In this document: in pieces, positions 1 to 9,939 of the stretch
How positions within the stretch are numbered: the first letter of the stretch is position 1
Layout: the number at the start of each line of letters is the position of its first letter
DNA from: Herbaspirillum sp. DW155
Lineage (GTDB): Bacteria; Pseudomonadota; Gammaproteobacteria; Burkholderiales; Burkholderiaceae_D
Direction: 5' to 3'
Assembly (NCBI RefSeq): GCF_037076565.1
Contig: NZ_AP029028.1
Location: forward strand, 2,046,001 to 2,110,000
DNA: 64,000 nucleotides
Made by a program: the position numbers and the translations under genes
The notes under the pieces: model-generated
The model's database searches: none
What the model was told of the DNA's origin: nothing
The model's input: the letters and a program-made list of their open reading frames with translations, nothing else

Positions 1-1
1 C

Positions 2-769
2 GGCTATGCGGCCAGTTCGCGCACGCGTTCCAAGATCCGCGCCTGGTTCAATGCCATCGAGCAGCAGGAGACACTTTCGGTAGGTCGTGGCCTGCTGGAA
101 AAGACCTTGCAGCGTGAGGGCAAGACCGCCGTCAACCTGGAAGAGCTGGCCCAGAAACTGGGCTTTGCCAAGGTCGATGACCTGTGCCTGTCGCTGGCCA
201 AGGAGGAATTCAGCCTGCGGCACGTGGAGCAGGCGCTGCACGTGGGCGAGGAAAAGAAGCCCGAGATCGACGACGAAGCCCTGATCACCCGCAAGAGCCG
301 GGCGTCGAGCATCGTGCAGGGCGCCAAGTCGGGCGTGCTGGTGGTCGGCACGGATGGTCTGCTGACCCAACTGGCGCGCTGCTGCAAGCCGGCGCCGCCG
401 GACGTGATTGCCGGCTTTGTCACGCGCGGCAAGGGCGTTTCCATCCACCGGGTGAACTGCAAGAACTTCGCCGAGATGAGTTCGCACGCGCCGGAACGGG
501 TGATCCAGACCACCTGGGGTGCGCCGGCGCGCGATACGGTGTATCCGGTCGATATCTTCGTGCTGGCCAGTGACCGGCAGGGCTTGCTGCGCGATATCTC
601 CGATATCTTCCTGCGCGACAAGATCAACGTCATCGGCGTCAGTACCCAAAGCGTGAAGGGGCAGGCACGCATGGCCTTCACGGCCGAGATCGGTTCGACC
701 GAGCAGTTGCAGAAAGCCTTGACGGTGATCCGTGAAGTCAAAGGGGTGATCGAGGCCAAGCGGCAATAG
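2..769 (+). CDS. relA: RelA-type (p)ppGpp synthetase, C-terminal part (5' truncated)
   Basis: Open from the first bases of the window in frame 2, so the N-terminal hydrolase/synthetase and TGS domains lie outside. The visible 255 residues begin with a conserved block ending in a SKIRAWF motif. They continue through the zinc-finger/CC region (CCKPAPPDVI near residue 130) and end in an ACT domain (about residues 180-255) of the regulatory C-terminal half. RSH proteins make and/or degrade (p)ppGpp in the stringent response. RelA is preferred over SpoT because there is no rpoZ or gmk beside it, but the truncated protein alone cannot prove this. Confidence 0.88.
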   Translation, partial: GYAASSRTRSKIRAWFNAIEQQETLSVGRGLLEKTLQREGKTAVNLEELAQKLGFAKVDDLCLSLAKEEFSLRHVEQALHVGEEKKPEIDDEALITRKSRASSIVQGAKSGVLVVGTDGLLTQLARCCKPAPPDVIAGFVTRGKGVSIHRVNCKNFAEMSSHAPERVIQTTWGAPARDTVYPVDIFVLASDRQGLLRDISDIFLRDKINVIGVSTQSVKGQARMAFTAEIGSTEQLQKALTVIREVKGVIEAKRQ

Positions 770-851
770 GAAGAGCGCGGGCAGGGGGGGCGGATGCCTG
801 TTGAAAGACGAGAACTATTTTTACTTTTTCATCATTTTCAGCATTTACCCC

Positions 852-880
852 TTGGCAAATTTTAAAAAGCCTCCTATACT
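852..880 (+). promoter_or_regulatory. sigma70 promoter of the first tRNA-Val
   Basis: TTGGCA at 852-857 and TATACT at 875-880 are separated by 17 bp. The likely transcription start is a few bases upstream of the tRNA at 895. Confidence 0.7.
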
Positions 881-894
881 CTCGCTTCTTCGTT

Positions 895-971
895 AGGCGC
901 GTAGCTCAGCTGGTTAGAGCACTACCTTGACATGGTAGGGGTCGTTGGTTCGAGTCCAATCGTGCCTACCA
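895..971 (+). tRNA. tRNA-Val (anticodon GAC)
   Basis: A 77-nt cloverleaf with a 7-bp acceptor stem (AGGCGCG with CGTGCCT), a standard D-arm (AGCTCAGCTGG), the anticodon loop TTGACAT (GAC), a T-arm with GGTTCGAGTCC, and an encoded 3' CCA. It is identical to the second copy 124 bp downstream. Confidence 0.95.
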
Positions 972-1017
972 ATTCTTCTGGTCCCGTACGGGATGGTCGG
1001 ATTGGCGCGAAGCGATA

Positions 1018-1049
1018 AAAAGGAGGCGCGTTCTCGGCTTCCTTTTTTG
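1018..1049 (+). terminator. Intrinsic terminator between the tRNA-Val genes
   Basis: An AAGGAGGC / GCTTCCTT-type stem is followed by a run of T, just downstream of the first tRNA-Val. Confidence 0.55.
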
Positions 1050-1095
1050 TTTTATCGAGTAGCAAGTTAAGCAAAGTTAAGCAGCATTCTTCGAT

Positions 1096-1172
1096 AGGCG
1101 CGTAGCTCAGCTGGTTAGAGCACTACCTTGACATGGTAGGGGTCGTTGGTTCGAGTCCAATCGTGCCTACCA
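1096..1172 (+). tRNA. tRNA-Val (anticodon GAC), second copy
   Basis: Identical to the 895-971 gene, including the encoded CCA. The bases just before (TAGGCG) and after (ATTCTT) are also shared, which suggests a recent local duplication of the tRNA with its edges. Confidence 0.95.
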
Positions 1173-1523
1173 ATTCTTTTGCTTCCTGATGAGGCTGAGG
1201 GGTTGGGTGAAGAAATAGGCGAAGAATATGCAAACATGGCAGGAATCCACAAGAGGAAGCGCGCTGGCGGCTTCCTTTTTGTTTTTCTGCGCCGCCCTTC
1301 CTTTCTATACATTCCCCCGCGATTGCTGATGGCTGCCGACGCCGATGGCGTGGCGGCGGCCTCCATGGTTTGCGGGTGGTCAATGGCGGGCGAGAAAAAG
1401 TGAATTTTTATGAAGGAATGGGTCAGATGTTTCGCGGAAGCATTTCAAATGCTTTACACTTGCCCCGAATTTTTTCGCGGATAACATCTCCAATCCTCAT
1501 TTCACGGCGCAACGAATTTTCCT
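1173..1523 (+). other. Intergenic region with terminator before cheY
   Basis: No gene is supported in these 351 bp. A GGAAGC / GCTTCC hairpin followed by a T-run (1254-1281) ends the tRNA unit. The rest is the AT-richer upstream region of the cheY-like gene, without an unambiguous promoter. Confidence 0.5.
1254..1281 (+). terminator. Intrinsic terminator after tRNA-Val
   Basis: AGGAAGC (1254-1260) pairs with GCTTCCT (1270-1276), followed by TTTT. Confidence 0.65.
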
Positions 1524-1931
1524 ATGGCGGCAGATGATCAGTATTTCCTCGTGGTTGATGACTTTTCGACAATGCGTCGCATTGTCAGCGGCCTGCTGAA
1601 GGAGCTTGAATATACCAAGATGGTGGAGGCTGATGACGGCTCCTCGGCCTTGAAAATCCTGGAGGCGGGCGCCTTGCCGGTGACCTTCGTGTTGACCGAC
1701 TGGAACATGCCGGGCATGGATGGCTTGACGCTGCTCAAGAAAATCCGCGCGACGCCTTCGCTGGCGCATCTGCCGGTGCTGATGATCACGGCCGAGGCCA
1801 AGAAGGAAAATATCGTCGTGGCGGCCCAGTCGGGCGCCGATGGCTACATCGTCAAGCCCTTCACTGCGGCTACCCTCAAGGAAAAGATCGAGAAGATCCT
1901 GGCGCGCCGCGCCGCGATGGCCAACGCTTGA
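1524..1931 (+). CDS. cheY: CheY-like single-domain response regulator
   Basis: A 135-residue stand-alone receiver domain. It has the acidic pocket VVDDFST near residues 9-15, the phospho-acceptor Asp in [11 protein letters not shown] (about residue 58), the conserved Thr/Ala in [10 protein letters not shown] and the Lys of VKPFTA. The DWNMP and TAEAKKEN blocks are those of chemotaxis CheY, which binds FliM when phosphorylated. No other chemotaxis gene is nearby, so this is an orphan copy and may act on another target. It has its own terminator and is followed by the thrS leader. Confidence 0.85.
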   Translation: MAADDQYFLVVDDFSTMRRIVSGLLKELEYTKMVEADDGSSALKILEAGALPVTFVLTDWNMPGMDGLTLLKKIRATPSLAHLPVLMITAEAKKENIVVAAQSGADGYIVKPFTAATLKEKIEKILARRAAMANA

Positions 1932-1962
1932 TGGTCGCTTGATTCGCTTCGCTTGAGACCGC

Positions 1963-1993
1963 AACGGCATCTTCGGATGCCGTTTCGTTTTTT
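1963..1993 (+). terminator. Terminator of the cheY-like gene
   Basis: AACGGCATC (1963-1971), a TTCG tetraloop and GATGCCGTT (1976-1984) form a perfect stem, followed by TCGTTTTTT. Confidence 0.9.
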
Positions 1994-2240
1994 GGCGTGT
2001 GGCTTCATTTCCGATCGATGGAAGTGAAGAGGCTTGCCGGTTATCGCCCTTTGCGCCGGGCACGGGCAGCCCGACAGTGCCGTACCGTCCGGGGTGTGGC
2101 GTGGTGCTGTGTGGCAAGCGCGCCGATGTTCGTGCAAAGTTTGCTATAATGCGGCGCTTCGGACTGATCTGCCCGTGTGGGCAGCGGCTCCCGGATTACA
2201 TTCCCCCCTCATCTGTAAGAGCGAGAAAGGCAAACCGGTT

Positions 2241-2282
2241 ATGACACCGCGAACTACCACCGAGGTTTTCACGCGACGCTAG
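2241..2282 (+). CDS. Candidate Thr-rich leader peptide of thrS
   Basis: A 13-codon reading frame, ATG to TAG, reading [13 protein letters not shown]. Five of 13 residues are Thr, including three consecutive Thr codons. It sits just upstream of a competing hairpin (2290-2310) and a terminator (2306-2333) in front of thrS. This is the layout of ribosome-mediated attenuation, in which stalling at Thr codons when charged tRNA-Thr is short would favour read-through into threonyl-tRNA synthetase. The AAAGG about 10 nt upstream is a weak ribosome site. The sequence is directly visible; the function is inference. Confidence 0.6.
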   Translation: MTPRTTTEVFTRR

Positions 2283-2289
2283 TCGGGTT

Positions 2290-2333
2290 CTTTTTCGTCC
2301 TTTGAAAAAGCGCGGCTGGTCCGCGTTTTTTTT
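2290..2333 (+). promoter_or_regulatory. thrS attenuator: antiterminator/terminator pair
   Basis: CTTTTTC (2290-2296) can pair with GAAAAAG (2304-2310). The same A-tract is also the left arm of a terminator in which CGCGG (2311-2315) pairs with CCGCG (2321-2325), followed by eight T. The two hairpins exclude each other because they share 2305-2310. Confidence 0.65.
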
Positions 2334-2397
2334 CGTCCGTCTTTTCGACATTACCCTCAACAGGCAAGGCAGCAAGGCTGCCGACATGGAGTGCAAA

Positions 2398-4305
2398 ATG
2401 GTTTCAGTTCGTCTTCCCGATGGTTCGCAACGCCAGTTCGACAACCCGGTCACGGTGGCGCAGGTCGCCGCCAACATCGGCACCGGTCTGGCCAAGGCCG
2501 CCCTGGCGGGCCGCGTCGATGGCAAGCTGGTCGATACCTCTTATCTGATCGACAAGGATGCGGATCTGGCCATCATCACCGACAAGGATCCGGACGGCCT
2601 GGAAGTGATCCGTCACTCCACCGCCCACTTGCTGGCTTACGCGGTCAAGGAGCTGTTTCCCGAGGCGCAGGTGACCATCGGTCCGGTCATCGACAACGGT
2701 TTCTATTACGACTTCTCGTACAAGCGCCCCTTCACTCCGGAAGACCTGCAGGCCATCGAAAAGAAGATGGCCGAGCTGGCCAAGAAGGATGAGCCGGTCA
2801 CCCGCAAGGTGCTGCCGCGTGACGAGGCCGTGGCTTACTTCAAGTCCATCGGCGAAGACTACAAGGCCGAGATCATCGCCTCCATTCCGCAGAATGAGGA
2901 TGTCTCGCTCTACACCGAAGGCAACTTCACCGACCTGTGCCGTGGCCCGCACGTGCCGTCCACTGGCAAGCTGAAGGTGTTCAAGCTGATGAAGCTGGCC
3001 GGTGCCTACTGGCGTGGCGATTCCAACAACGAGATGCTGCAGCGTGTCTACGGCACCGCGTGGGCCAAGAAGGAAGACCAGGAAGCCTACCTGCACATGC
3101 TGGAAGAGGCCGAAAAGCGCGACCACCGCAAGCTGGGTCGCGCGCTGGACCTGTTCCATTTCCAGGATGAGGCGCCTGGCCTGATCTTCTGGCATCCCAA
3201 GGGCTGGACCATCTGGCAGCAGGTGGAGCAATACATGCGCCGCGTGTACCAGGACAACGGCTATCAGGAAGTGAAGGCGCCGCAGATTCTGGATCGCTCG
3301 CTGTGGGAAAAGACCGGCCACTGGGAAAACTATCGTGAAAACATGTTCACGACCGAATCGGAAAGCCGCGCCTATGCCTTGAAGCCGATGAACTGCCCGG
3401 GCCACATCCAGATCTTCAATTCCGGTCTGCACAGCTATCGCGACCTGCCGCTGCGCTATGGCGAATTTGGTCAGTGCCACCGCAACGAGCCTTCCGGCGC
3501 GCTGCACGGCATGATGCGCGTGCGTGGCTTTACGCAGGATGATGGTCACATCTTCTGTACCGAAGACCAGATCCAGGAAGAAGTCGCCGCCTTCAACCGC
3601 GTGGTGCGTGAAGTCTATGACTGCTTCGGCTTCAAGGACGTGGCCGTGAAGCTGGCTCTGCGTCCGGAAAAGCGCATCGGCGCAGAAGAAGTCTGGGACA
3701 AGGCCGAGAACGCCCTGCGTGAAGCCATCCGCGCCTCCGGTTCGGAGTGGGAGGAGCTGCCGGGCGAGGGCGCGTTCTATGGCCCGAAGATCGAATACCA
3801 CCTGAAGGATTCCATCGGCCGTTCCTGGCAGTGCGGCACCATGCAGGTGGACTTCTCGATGCCGGCGCGCCTGGGTGCGGAATATGTCACGGAAGACAAC
3901 AACCGCAAGGTGCCCGTGATGTTGCACCGCGCTATCGTTGGCTCGCTGGAGCGCTTCATCGCCATCCTGATCGAAAACCACGCCGGTGCGATGCCCTTGT
4001 GGCTGGCGCCAACGCAAGTTGTCATCCTGAATATTTCCGACGCGCAGGCCGATTATGTGCAGAACGTTGCACAAACGCTGAAAAAACAAGGGTTTAGGGT
4101 CGAGACCGATTTGCGCAACGAGAAGATTACCTATAAAATACGGCAGCATTCTATTCAGAAGCCGCCCTATATCCTGGTTGTCGGCGATAAAGAACGGGAT
4201 GCCAACACTGTGGCCGTGCGTGCGCGGGGCAATGTCGATCTGGGCGTGATGTCCATCGACACCTTGGTGGAGCGCCTCAAGGATGAGGTGGCCGCCAAAG
4301 CCTGA
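2398..4305 (+). CDS. thrS: Threonyl-tRNA synthetase
   Basis: A 635-residue class II synthetase that charges tRNA-Thr. It has an N-terminal TGS domain (about 1-60) and an editing domain with [10 protein letters not shown] near residue 75. In the catalytic core, motif 2 is the [15 protein letters not shown] block and the zinc/active-site segments MNCPGH and [10 protein letters not shown] are visible. A C-terminal anticodon-binding domain follows (from about 540). The start at 2398 has GGAG 6 nt upstream and gives the usual family length. It is first in the thrS-infC-rpmI-rplT-pheS-pheT-ihfA order typical of proteobacteria. A Thr-codon attenuator precedes it. Confidence 0.97.
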   Translation: MVSVRLPDGSQRQFDNPVTVAQVAANIGTGLAKAALAGRVDGKLVDTSYLIDKDADLAIITDKDPDGLEVIRHSTAHLLAYAVKELFPEAQVTIGPVIDNGFYYDFSYKRPFTPEDLQAIEKKMAELAKKDEPVTRKVLPRDEAVAYFKSIGEDYKAEIIASIPQNEDVSLYTEGNFTDLCRGPHVPSTGKLKVFKLMKLAGAYWRGDSNNEMLQRVYGTAWAKKEDQEAYLHMLEEAEKRDHRKLGRALDLFHFQDEAPGLIFWHPKGWTIWQQVEQYMRRVYQDNGYQEVKAPQILDRSLWEKTGHWENYRENMFTTESESRAYALKPMNCPGHIQIFNSGLHSYRDLPLRYGEFGQCHRNEPSGALHGMMRVRGFTQDDGHIFCTEDQIQEEVAAFNRVVREVYDCFGFKDVAVKLALRPEKRIGAEEVWDKAENALREAIRASGSEWEELPGEGAFYGPKIEYHLKDSIGRSWQCGTMQVDFSMPARLGAEYVTEDNNRKVPVMLHRAIVGSLERFIAILIENHAGAMPLWLAPTQVVILNISDAQADYVQNVAQTLKKQGFRVETDLRNEKITYKIRQHSIQKPPYILVVGDKERDANTVAVRARGNVDLGVMSIDTLVERLKDEVAAKA

Positions 4306-4378
4306 GACGGGGAAGCCTAGGGCTTCCTCCCAGCGCAAGAGCACGGCTTAATTCATTGGATTTTAAAAGGAAACTGCA

Positions 4379-4900
4379 ATAGCTACTGACAAGTCGCATC
4401 GCCTCAACCGCGAGATCACTGCGCCGGAAGTGCGCCTTTCGGGTGTCGACAACGAGCCTCTGGGCATCGTCAGCCTGGCCGAAGCCTTACGGCTTTCCGA
4501 AGAGGCTGAAGTCGATCTGGTCGAGATTGCGCCCACTGCGCAACCTCCGGTCTGCCGTCTGATGGACTACGGCAAGTTCAAGTACCAGGAGCAGAAGAAG
4601 GCACACGAGGCCAAGCTCAAGCAGAAGGTCATCCAGGTCAAGGAAGTCAAGTTCCGTCCGGGTACCGATGATGGCGATTACAACATCAAGCTGCGCAACC
4701 TGACCAAGTTCCTGGAAGACGGCGACAAGACCAAGATCACGCTGCGTTTCCGTGGCCGTGAAATGGCTCACCAGGAAATCGGCATGCGCGTGCTGGAGCG
4801 CCTGAAGGCTGACCTGGAGCCGTATGGTCAGGTCGAGCAGTTTCCCAAGATGGAAGGTCGCCAGATGATCATGGTGCTGGCGCCCAAGAAAAAGAAATAA
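4379..4900 (+). CDS. infC: Translation initiation factor IF-3 (AUA start)
   Basis: A 173-residue IF-3, which binds the 30S subunit and proofreads initiation. The N-terminal block follows directly from an ATA codon at 4379-4381, with AAGGAA upstream, and the C-domain contains [18 protein letters not shown] and FRGREMAHQ. Starting at the first GTG/ATG-type codon (4430) would remove conserved N-terminal residues, so the rare ATA is the probable start. infC genes are known to use rare start codons so that IF-3 represses its own translation; ATT is the classic one and ATA is seen here. Confidence 0.93.
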   Translation: MATDKSHRLNREITAPEVRLSGVDNEPLGIVSLAEALRLSEEAEVDLVEIAPTAQPPVCRLMDYGKFKYQEQKKAHEAKLKQKVIQVKEVKFRPGTDDGDYNIKLRNLTKFLEDGDKTKITLRFRGREMAHQEIGMRVLERLKADLEPYGQVEQFPKMEGRQMIMVLAPKKKK

Positions 4901-5158
4901 ATCATTTATATCTTTTTCAGTTTTCCTGGTTTTAAGCAGTTAGCCGTATCAGGGCGACATCACCCCGGTGTCGTCCATGCCGCAGACCTTGCGGCAGCCA
5001 AGGCCGACAAAGGATTTGCCTGGCGCAGGTGACTGCGCCAGGCAAAAGCAGCGGGTTATCCCGCTGTCAAATAAGTGAGAGCAGGCATCCAAGAGCAGCG
5101 AGCGTGCTGCCACCTGCAATCATCAAAAAATGGAGCTGTCCGAAAGGACAGAGTTGCT
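4901..5158 (+). promoter_or_regulatory. Structured infC-rpmI intercistronic leader
   Basis: A 258-bp non-coding stretch with three strong hairpins. They are TTGCCTGGCGCAG with CTGCGCCAGGCAA around a GTGA loop (5016-5045), CAGCGGG with CCCGCTG (5049-5066), and CTGTCC-GAAA-GGACAG (5136-5151) ending 7 nt before the rpmI start. In other bacteria L20 represses rpmI-rplT by binding leader RNA in this position. An equivalent role here is inference. Confidence 0.5.
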
Positions 5159-5356
5159 ATGCCTAAGATGAAATCGAAGAGCAGCGCGAAGAAGCGTTTT
5201 CGCGTCCGCCCGGGCGGTACCGTCAAGCGCGGTCAAGCCTTCAAGCGTCACATCCTGACCAAGAAGACCACCAAGAACAAGCGTCAACTGCGCGGTACCG
5301 AGGGCGTCCATGAGACGAACCTGAACTCCGTTCGCGCGATGCTGCCGTTCGCTTAA
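5159..5356 (+). CDS. rpmI: 50S ribosomal protein L35
   Basis: A 65-residue basic protein beginning [16 protein letters not shown], the L35 signature. It lies between infC and rplT as in most bacteria. A GGACAG that forms the right arm of the upstream tetraloop hairpin lies near the ribosome site, so the hairpin could modulate initiation. Confidence 0.97.
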   Translation: MPKMKSKSSAKKRFRVRPGGTVKRGQAFKRHILTKKTTKNKRQLRGTEGVHETNLNSVRAMLPFA

Positions 5357-5381
5357 CCTCACCATACACTAAGGAGCTACT

Positions 5382-5744
5382 ATGCCTAGAGTCAAACGTG
5401 GGGTAACAGCACGTGCCCGCCACAAGAAAGTCCTCGCACTCGCCAAGGGTTACCGCGGCCGTCGTAAAAACGTCTACCGTATCGCCAAGCAAGCAGTCAT
5501 GCGCGCTGGTCAGTACGCGTACCGTGACCGTCGTAACAAGAAGCGCGTGTTCCGCGCCCTGTGGATCGCCCGTATCAACGCCGCTGCGCGTTCGCACGGC
5601 GTGACCTACAGCGTGTTCATGAACGGCCTGAAGAAGGCTGCGATCGAACTGGACCGCAAGGTTCTGGCCGACATGGCTGTCACCGACAAGGCTGCTTTCG
5701 CTGCCATCGTCAATCAGGTGAAGGCCAACATCGCTGCCGCCTAA
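5382..5744 (+). CDS. rplT: 50S ribosomal protein L20
   Basis: A 120-residue basic protein with the L20 N-terminal extension ([19 protein letters not shown]) and the globular block [18 protein letters not shown]. It is required for 50S assembly and is often an autogenous repressor of the rpmI-rplT unit. GGAG lies 6 nt before the start, and the gene is 25 bp after rpmI. Confidence 0.97.
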   Translation: MPRVKRGVTARARHKKVLALAKGYRGRRKNVYRIAKQAVMRAGQYAYRDRRNKKRVFRALWIARINAAARSHGVTYSVFMNGLKKAAIELDRKVLADMAVTDKAAFAAIVNQVKANIAAA

Positions 5745-5859
5745 ATCGACAGCGTGTTTGCGGTAGCCGGCCGCAACATCCGACGCAAGTCTGACGAGCA
5801 GCCGGCGCTGCAAAATCCTGCGGGGCAAAGGTGTTACACCGATGCCCCGTATGTTTTTG

Positions 5860-5883
5860 ATCCACGGTTTCGTGGATTTTTTT
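5860..5883 (+). terminator. Terminator/attenuator between rplT and pheS
   Basis: ATCCACG (5860-5866), a GTTT loop and CGTGGAT (5871-5877), then six more T. A GGGGCA / TGCCCC hairpin (about 5822-5847) precedes it. Because pheST lie just downstream, this may be a partial terminator or attenuator rather than a full stop. Confidence 0.8.
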
Positions 5884-5931
5884 CCTTTTCGACTTCGTCG
5901 TCGGATTTTCGATTGGAGCGAGACTTACCGC

Positions 5932-6960
5932 ATGAATCCCCTAGACCAACTCCTGGGCCAACTGGTCACGCAGGCGCAGGCTGATTTCGCCGCCGCGCCC
6001 GACGCCGCTGCACTGGAAAACGCCAAGGCCAAGTACCTCGGCAAGACCGGCCAGATCACCGAGCAGATGAAGGGACTGGGCAAGCTGGCGCCGGAAGAGC
6101 GCAAGGTACAAGGGGCGATCATCAACGTCGCCAAGGAACAGATCGAAAACGCGCTGACCGCACGCCGCGATGCCCTGGCCAATGCCCAGATGCAGGCGCG
6201 CCTGAATGCGGAAGCTATCGACGTCACCCTGCCGGGCCGCGGCCGCGGCGTGGGCGGCATTCACCCTGTGATGCGCTCGTGGCAGCGCGTCGAGGAAATC
6301 TTCCGTTCCATCGGTTTTGACGTCGCCGACGGTCCCGAGATCGAGACCGACTGGACCAATTTCACCGCATTGAACAGCCCCGAGAACCATCCGGCGCGTT
6401 CGATGCAGGATACCTTCTACATCGAAGGCAACGATACCCAGGGCAAGCCCCTGCTGCTGCGTACCCACACCAGCCCCATGCAGGTGCGTTACGCCCGCAT
6501 GAACAAGCCGCCCATCAAGGTCATCGCCCCGGGCCGCACCTATCGTGTCGACAGCGATGCGACTCACTCGCCGATGTTCCATCAGGTCGAAGGTCTGTGG
6601 ATCGCCGAGGACATCAGCTTCGCCGACCTGAAGGGCGTGTACCTCAACTTCGTCAAGGCCTTCTTCGAGACCGACGATCTGCAGGTACGTTTTCGTCCGT
6701 CCTACTTCCCCTTCACCGAACCCTCCGCCGAGATCGACATCGCCTTCGGCAGCGGTCCCCTGAAGGGGCGCTGGCTGGAAGTCTCCGGCGCCGGCCAGGT
6801 GCACCCGACCGTGGTGCGCAACATGGGCCTGGATCCCGAGCAGTACATCGGTTTCGCGTTCGGCTCGGGCCTTGAGCGCCTGACCATGCTGCGCTACGGG
6901 ATCAATGACCTGCGCCTGTTCTACGAAGGCGACCTGCGCTTCCTGAAGCAATTCAATTAA
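5932..6960 (+). CDS. pheS: Phenylalanyl-tRNA synthetase alpha subunit
   Basis: A 342-residue class II catalytic subunit. A coiled-coil N-terminal arm (about 1-90) is followed by the catalytic core, with [19 protein letters not shown], the Phe pocket around FHQVEGLW and motif 3 [15 protein letters not shown] near the C-terminus. It acts as an alpha2-beta2 enzyme with PheT, encoded 71 bp downstream. The reading frame stays open upstream through the terminator stem to 5842, but the internal ATG at 5932 gives the family N-terminus ([10 protein letters not shown]). Confidence 0.96.
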   Translation: MNPLDQLLGQLVTQAQADFAAAPDAAALENAKAKYLGKTGQITEQMKGLGKLAPEERKVQGAIINVAKEQIENALTARRDALANAQMQARLNAEAIDVTLPGRGRGVGGIHPVMRSWQRVEEIFRSIGFDVADGPEIETDWTNFTALNSPENHPARSMQDTFYIEGNDTQGKPLLLRTHTSPMQVRYARMNKPPIKVIAPGRTYRVDSDATHSPMFHQVEGLWIAEDISFADLKGVYLNFVKAFFETDDLQVRFRPSYFPFTEPSAEIDIAFGSGPLKGRWLEVSGAGQVHPTVVRNMGLDPEQYIGFAFGSGLERLTMLRYGINDLRLFYEGDLRFLKQFN

Positions 6961-7031
6961 TTCGATCACGCAGGGCGCCGCGCTGTCGCGGCGTGCCTCT
7001 GGCTCATAGCCGATAGCTGAAAGTCTGAATC

Positions 7032-9458
7032 ATGCAATTCTCTGAAAACTGGCTGCGTACCATGGTCAACCCGACCATGACCTCGGATGAACTGTCGCAC
7101 CTGCTGACCATGTCCGGTCTGGAAGTCGAGGAAGTCGAACCGGTCGCGCCTCCCTTCACCAACGTGGTGGTGGGTGAGGTGCTGGAAGTGAGCAAGCATC
7201 CGGATGCGGACCGTCTGAACGTCTGCCGCGTCAATGTTCATACCGGCACCATCCTCAACATCGTCTGCGGCGCGCCCAATGTGCGCCCCGGTCTCAAGGT
7301 GCCTTGCGCCATGGTCGGTGCCGTGCTGCCGCCCGGTGCCGATGGCAAGCCTTTCGAGATCAAGGTCGGCAAGCTGCGCGGCGTGGAGTCGCAGGGCATG
7401 CTGTGCTCGGCCCGCGAACTGAAGCTGTCGGAAGATCATGGCGGCCTGCTGGAGCTGCCCGACGATGCACCGGTCGGCCAGAATTTCCGCGACTACCTGC
7501 AACTGAACGACCTGAAGTTCACCATCAAGCTGACCCCCAACAAGGCGGATTGCCTGTCGGTGCTGGGCGTGGCACGTGAAGTTTCTGCACTGACGGGCAG
7601 CCCGCTGAAGGCCCCGGTCTATCAGGCCGCTGCCGTCAACCTGGACGAGAAGCTGCCGGTACGCATTTCCGCACCCGACCTGTGCGGCCGCTTTGCCGGC
7701 CGCGTGATCCGTGGCCTCAACGCCAAGGCCGCCACCCCGCAGTGGATGAAGCAGCGCCTGGAGCGCAGCGGCCAGCGGTCGATCTCGGCGCTGGTGGACA
7801 TCTCCAACTACGTGATGCTGGAGCTGGGTCGTCCTTCGCACGTGTTCGATCTCGACAAGATCCATGGCGGCCTGGACGTGCGCTGGGGCCGCAAGGGTGA
7901 ATCCCTGAAGCTCCTCAACGGCAATACCGTGGAAGTCGATGAATGGGTCGGCGTGATCTCCGACGACAAGGAAATCGAATCGCTGGCCGGCATCATGGGT
8001 GGCGACGCCACTGCGGTCTCGCTGGAGACCACCAACATCTACCTGGAAGCCGCTTTCTGGCTCCCGCAGGCGATCCAGGGGCGTGCGCGCCGCTACAACT
8101 TCTCGACCGATGCGGCGCATCGTTTCGAGCGTGGTGTGGACTTCGCCACCGTGGTCGATCACATCGAACGCATTACCGCGCTGCTGCTGGAAATCTGCGG
8201 CACGCCCGAGACCCGCGTCGGTCCCGTGGACGACCAGATCGTTAACCTGCCCAAGCGCGAACCGGTGTCGCTGCGCACCGCCCGCGCGGCCAAGGTGATC
8301 GGGGTGGAGATCACTGACGAGATGGTGTCGGACATCTTCAAGCGCCTCGGCCTGTCGTTCGACTACCAGCCTGGACTGTTCTCGGTGACCCCGCCGTCCT
8401 ACCGCTTCGACATCGAGATCGAGGAAGACCTGATCGAGGAAGTCGCGCGCGTGTACGGCTTCGAGAACATCCCGGCGCTGCCGCCGGTGGCTGCCAATGC
8501 CATGCGCATCGCGCCCGAGAACACCCGTTCGCTGTTCGCCATCCGCCGCCTGTTGGCCGATCAGGATTACCAGGAAGTGGTCAACTTCAGCTTCGTGGAG
8601 AGCACCTGGGAAGCCGACTTCGCCGGCAATGCCGATCCCATCAAGCTGTTGAATCCGATCGCCAGCCAGATGAGCGTGATGCGTTCTTCGCTCATCGCCG
8701 GTCTGGTCGCCAATGCGCGTTACAACGTCAACCGCAAGGCGGCGCGCATCCGCGTCTTCGAGGTGGGAGCCGTGTTCAGCAAGAACGCTGCCATCGCCGA
8801 TGGCCCGCTGGCGGTTGCCGGCTTCGAGCAGCCCAAGCGCGTTGCCGCACTGGCCTATGGCCCGGTCGCCGAAGAGCAGTGGGGGCAGTCCACCCGCAAT
8901 GTCGATTACTTCGACGTCAAGGCGGATCTGGAAGCCCTGTTCGCTCCGCGCGCGCTGCGCTTCGTCAAGGCGCAACATCCGGCCCTGCATCCTGGCCGCA
9001 CCGCCCACGTGCTGCTGGGTGAGAAGGTGGTCGGCGTGATCGGCGAACTGCATCCCAAGTGGCAGCAGAAGTACGACCTGCCGCTGGCGCCAGTGGTGTT
9101 CGAGGTGGATGCCGAGGCGCTGCAGCAGCGCGACCTGCCGTCCTATACGGAAATTTCCAAGTTCCCGGCAGTCAGCCGCGACATCGCTCTGGTGGTCAAG
9201 CAATCGGTCGCCGCCCAGCAATTGCTGGACGTCTTTGCCGCTGAAAAGCAGGGCAACGCGGATTGCGCCATCTTGCAAGCCCTTGTTTTATTTGATGAAT
9301 ATCAAGGCCGTGGGCTTGAAGCGGACGAAAAAAGCCTTGCGTTCCGCTGCACCTTGCAAGATACTCAAAACACCCTTCAGGATGACAAGGTTGACCTTGC
9401 GGTGAATGCACTGGTGGCCGCGGCGAGCGCCAAGCTCGGTGCCAGGTTGCGTGCCTGA
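7032..9458 (+). CDS. pheT: Phenylalanyl-tRNA synthetase beta subunit
   Basis: An 808-residue beta chain. It opens [10 protein letters not shown] and has a tRNA-binding OB fold (about 40-150), B3/B4 editing domains with [21 protein letters not shown]-like content near 350, a B5 domain, and a C-terminal ferredoxin-fold anticodon-binding domain (about 715-808, ending LGARLRA). It forms the alpha2-beta2 enzyme with PheS. The next gene, ihfA, starts 4 nt after the stop codon. Confidence 0.96.
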   Translation: MQFSENWLRTMVNPTMTSDELSHLLTMSGLEVEEVEPVAPPFTNVVVGEVLEVSKHPDADRLNVCRVNVHTGTILNIVCGAPNVRPGLKVPCAMVGAVLPPGADGKPFEIKVGKLRGVESQGMLCSARELKLSEDHGGLLELPDDAPVGQNFRDYLQLNDLKFTIKLTPNKADCLSVLGVAREVSALTGSPLKAPVYQAAAVNLDEKLPVRISAPDLCGRFAGRVIRGLNAKAATPQWMKQRLERSGQRSISALVDISNYVMLELGRPSHVFDLDKIHGGLDVRWGRKGESLKLLNGNTVEVDEWVGVISDDKEIESLAGIMGGDATAVSLETTNIYLEAAFWLPQAIQGRARRYNFSTDAAHRFERGVDFATVVDHIERITALLLEICGTPETRVGPVDDQIVNLPKREPVSLRTARAAKVIGVEITDEMVSDIFKRLGLSFDYQPGLFSVTPPSYRFDIEIEEDLIEEVARVYGFENIPALPPVAANAMRIAPENTRSLFAIRRLLADQDYQEVVNFSFVESTWEADFAGNADPIKLLNPIASQMSVMRSSLIAGLVANARYNVNRKAARIRVFEVGAVFSKNAAIADGPLAVAGFEQPKRVAALAYGPVAEEQWGQSTRNVDYFDVKADLEALFAPRALRFVKAQHPALHPGRTAHVLLGEKVVGVIGELHPKWQQKYDLPLAPVVFEVDAEALQQRDLPSYTEISKFPAVSRDIALVVKQSVAAQQLLDVFAAEKQGNADCAILQALVLFDEYQGRGLEADEKSLAFRCTLQDTQNTLQDDKVDLAVNALVAAASAKLGARLRA

Positions 9459-9462
9459 TGTG

Positions 9463-9936
9463 ATGTCCGAGAGCGAAAATAATTACAGACCGGAATCGGT
9501 TGAGGCCCAGCCATTCATCGCCATGAACAACGTGAATTCGAACGAATTTCAATCCGTGCTGGACGCCGACCTGCATCGTGCCGTACTGGAATCCCAGGCA
9601 CGTTCGCAGGCCGACAAGAACCTGCCCACGCTGACCAAGGCCGAGCTGGCCGAACTTTTGTTCGAGCAGGTCGGTCTGAACAAGCGCGAAGCCAAGGACA
9701 TGGTGGAAACTTTCTTCGACGAGATCCGCAACGCACTCGAACGTGGCGAGGCCGTCAAGCTGTCCGGCTTCGGTAATTTCCAGCTGCGCGACAAGCCGCA
9801 ACGGCCTGGTCGCAATCCCAAGACTGGCGAGGAAATCCCGATCACGGCGCGACGTGTCGTGACCTTCCATGCCAGCCAGAAATTGAAGGAAATGGTGGAA
9901 CTCTCCAGCGGCAGCCCCGTTGAAATGTCCGTCTAA
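9463..9936 (+). CDS. ihfA: Integration host factor alpha subunit with N-terminal extension
   Basis: The last ~100 residues are a canonical IHF-alpha: [25 protein letters not shown], then [26 protein letters not shown] with the DNA-intercalating arm. IHF bends DNA in recombination, transcription and replication. The frame predicts about 50 extra N-terminal residues, starting MSESENNY at 9463; a start at 9523 would still leave about 30. Typical IHF-alpha is about 100 residues. The position after pheT is the conserved genomic location. Confidence 0.92.
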   Translation: MSESENNYRPESVEAQPFIAMNNVNSNEFQSVLDADLHRAVLESQARSQADKNLPTLTKAELAELLFEQVGLNKREAKDMVETFFDEIRNALERGEAVKLSGFGNFQLRDKPQRPGRNPKTGEEIPITARRVVTFHASQKLKEMVELSSGSPVEMSV

Positions 9937-9939
9937 TCT

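Noticed and set aside
5842-5931. A Phe-rich leader peptide (pheM-like) before pheS
   Set aside because: The Phe codons come largely from the terminator T-run, and the frame continues without stop into pheS, so it is not a classical leader peptide.
6966-9278. A 770-codon open frame antisense to pheT, and similar long antisense frames over thrS and the eps genes
   Set aside because: They mirror real genes, lack ribosome sites and family motifs, and arise from GC-rich codon usage.
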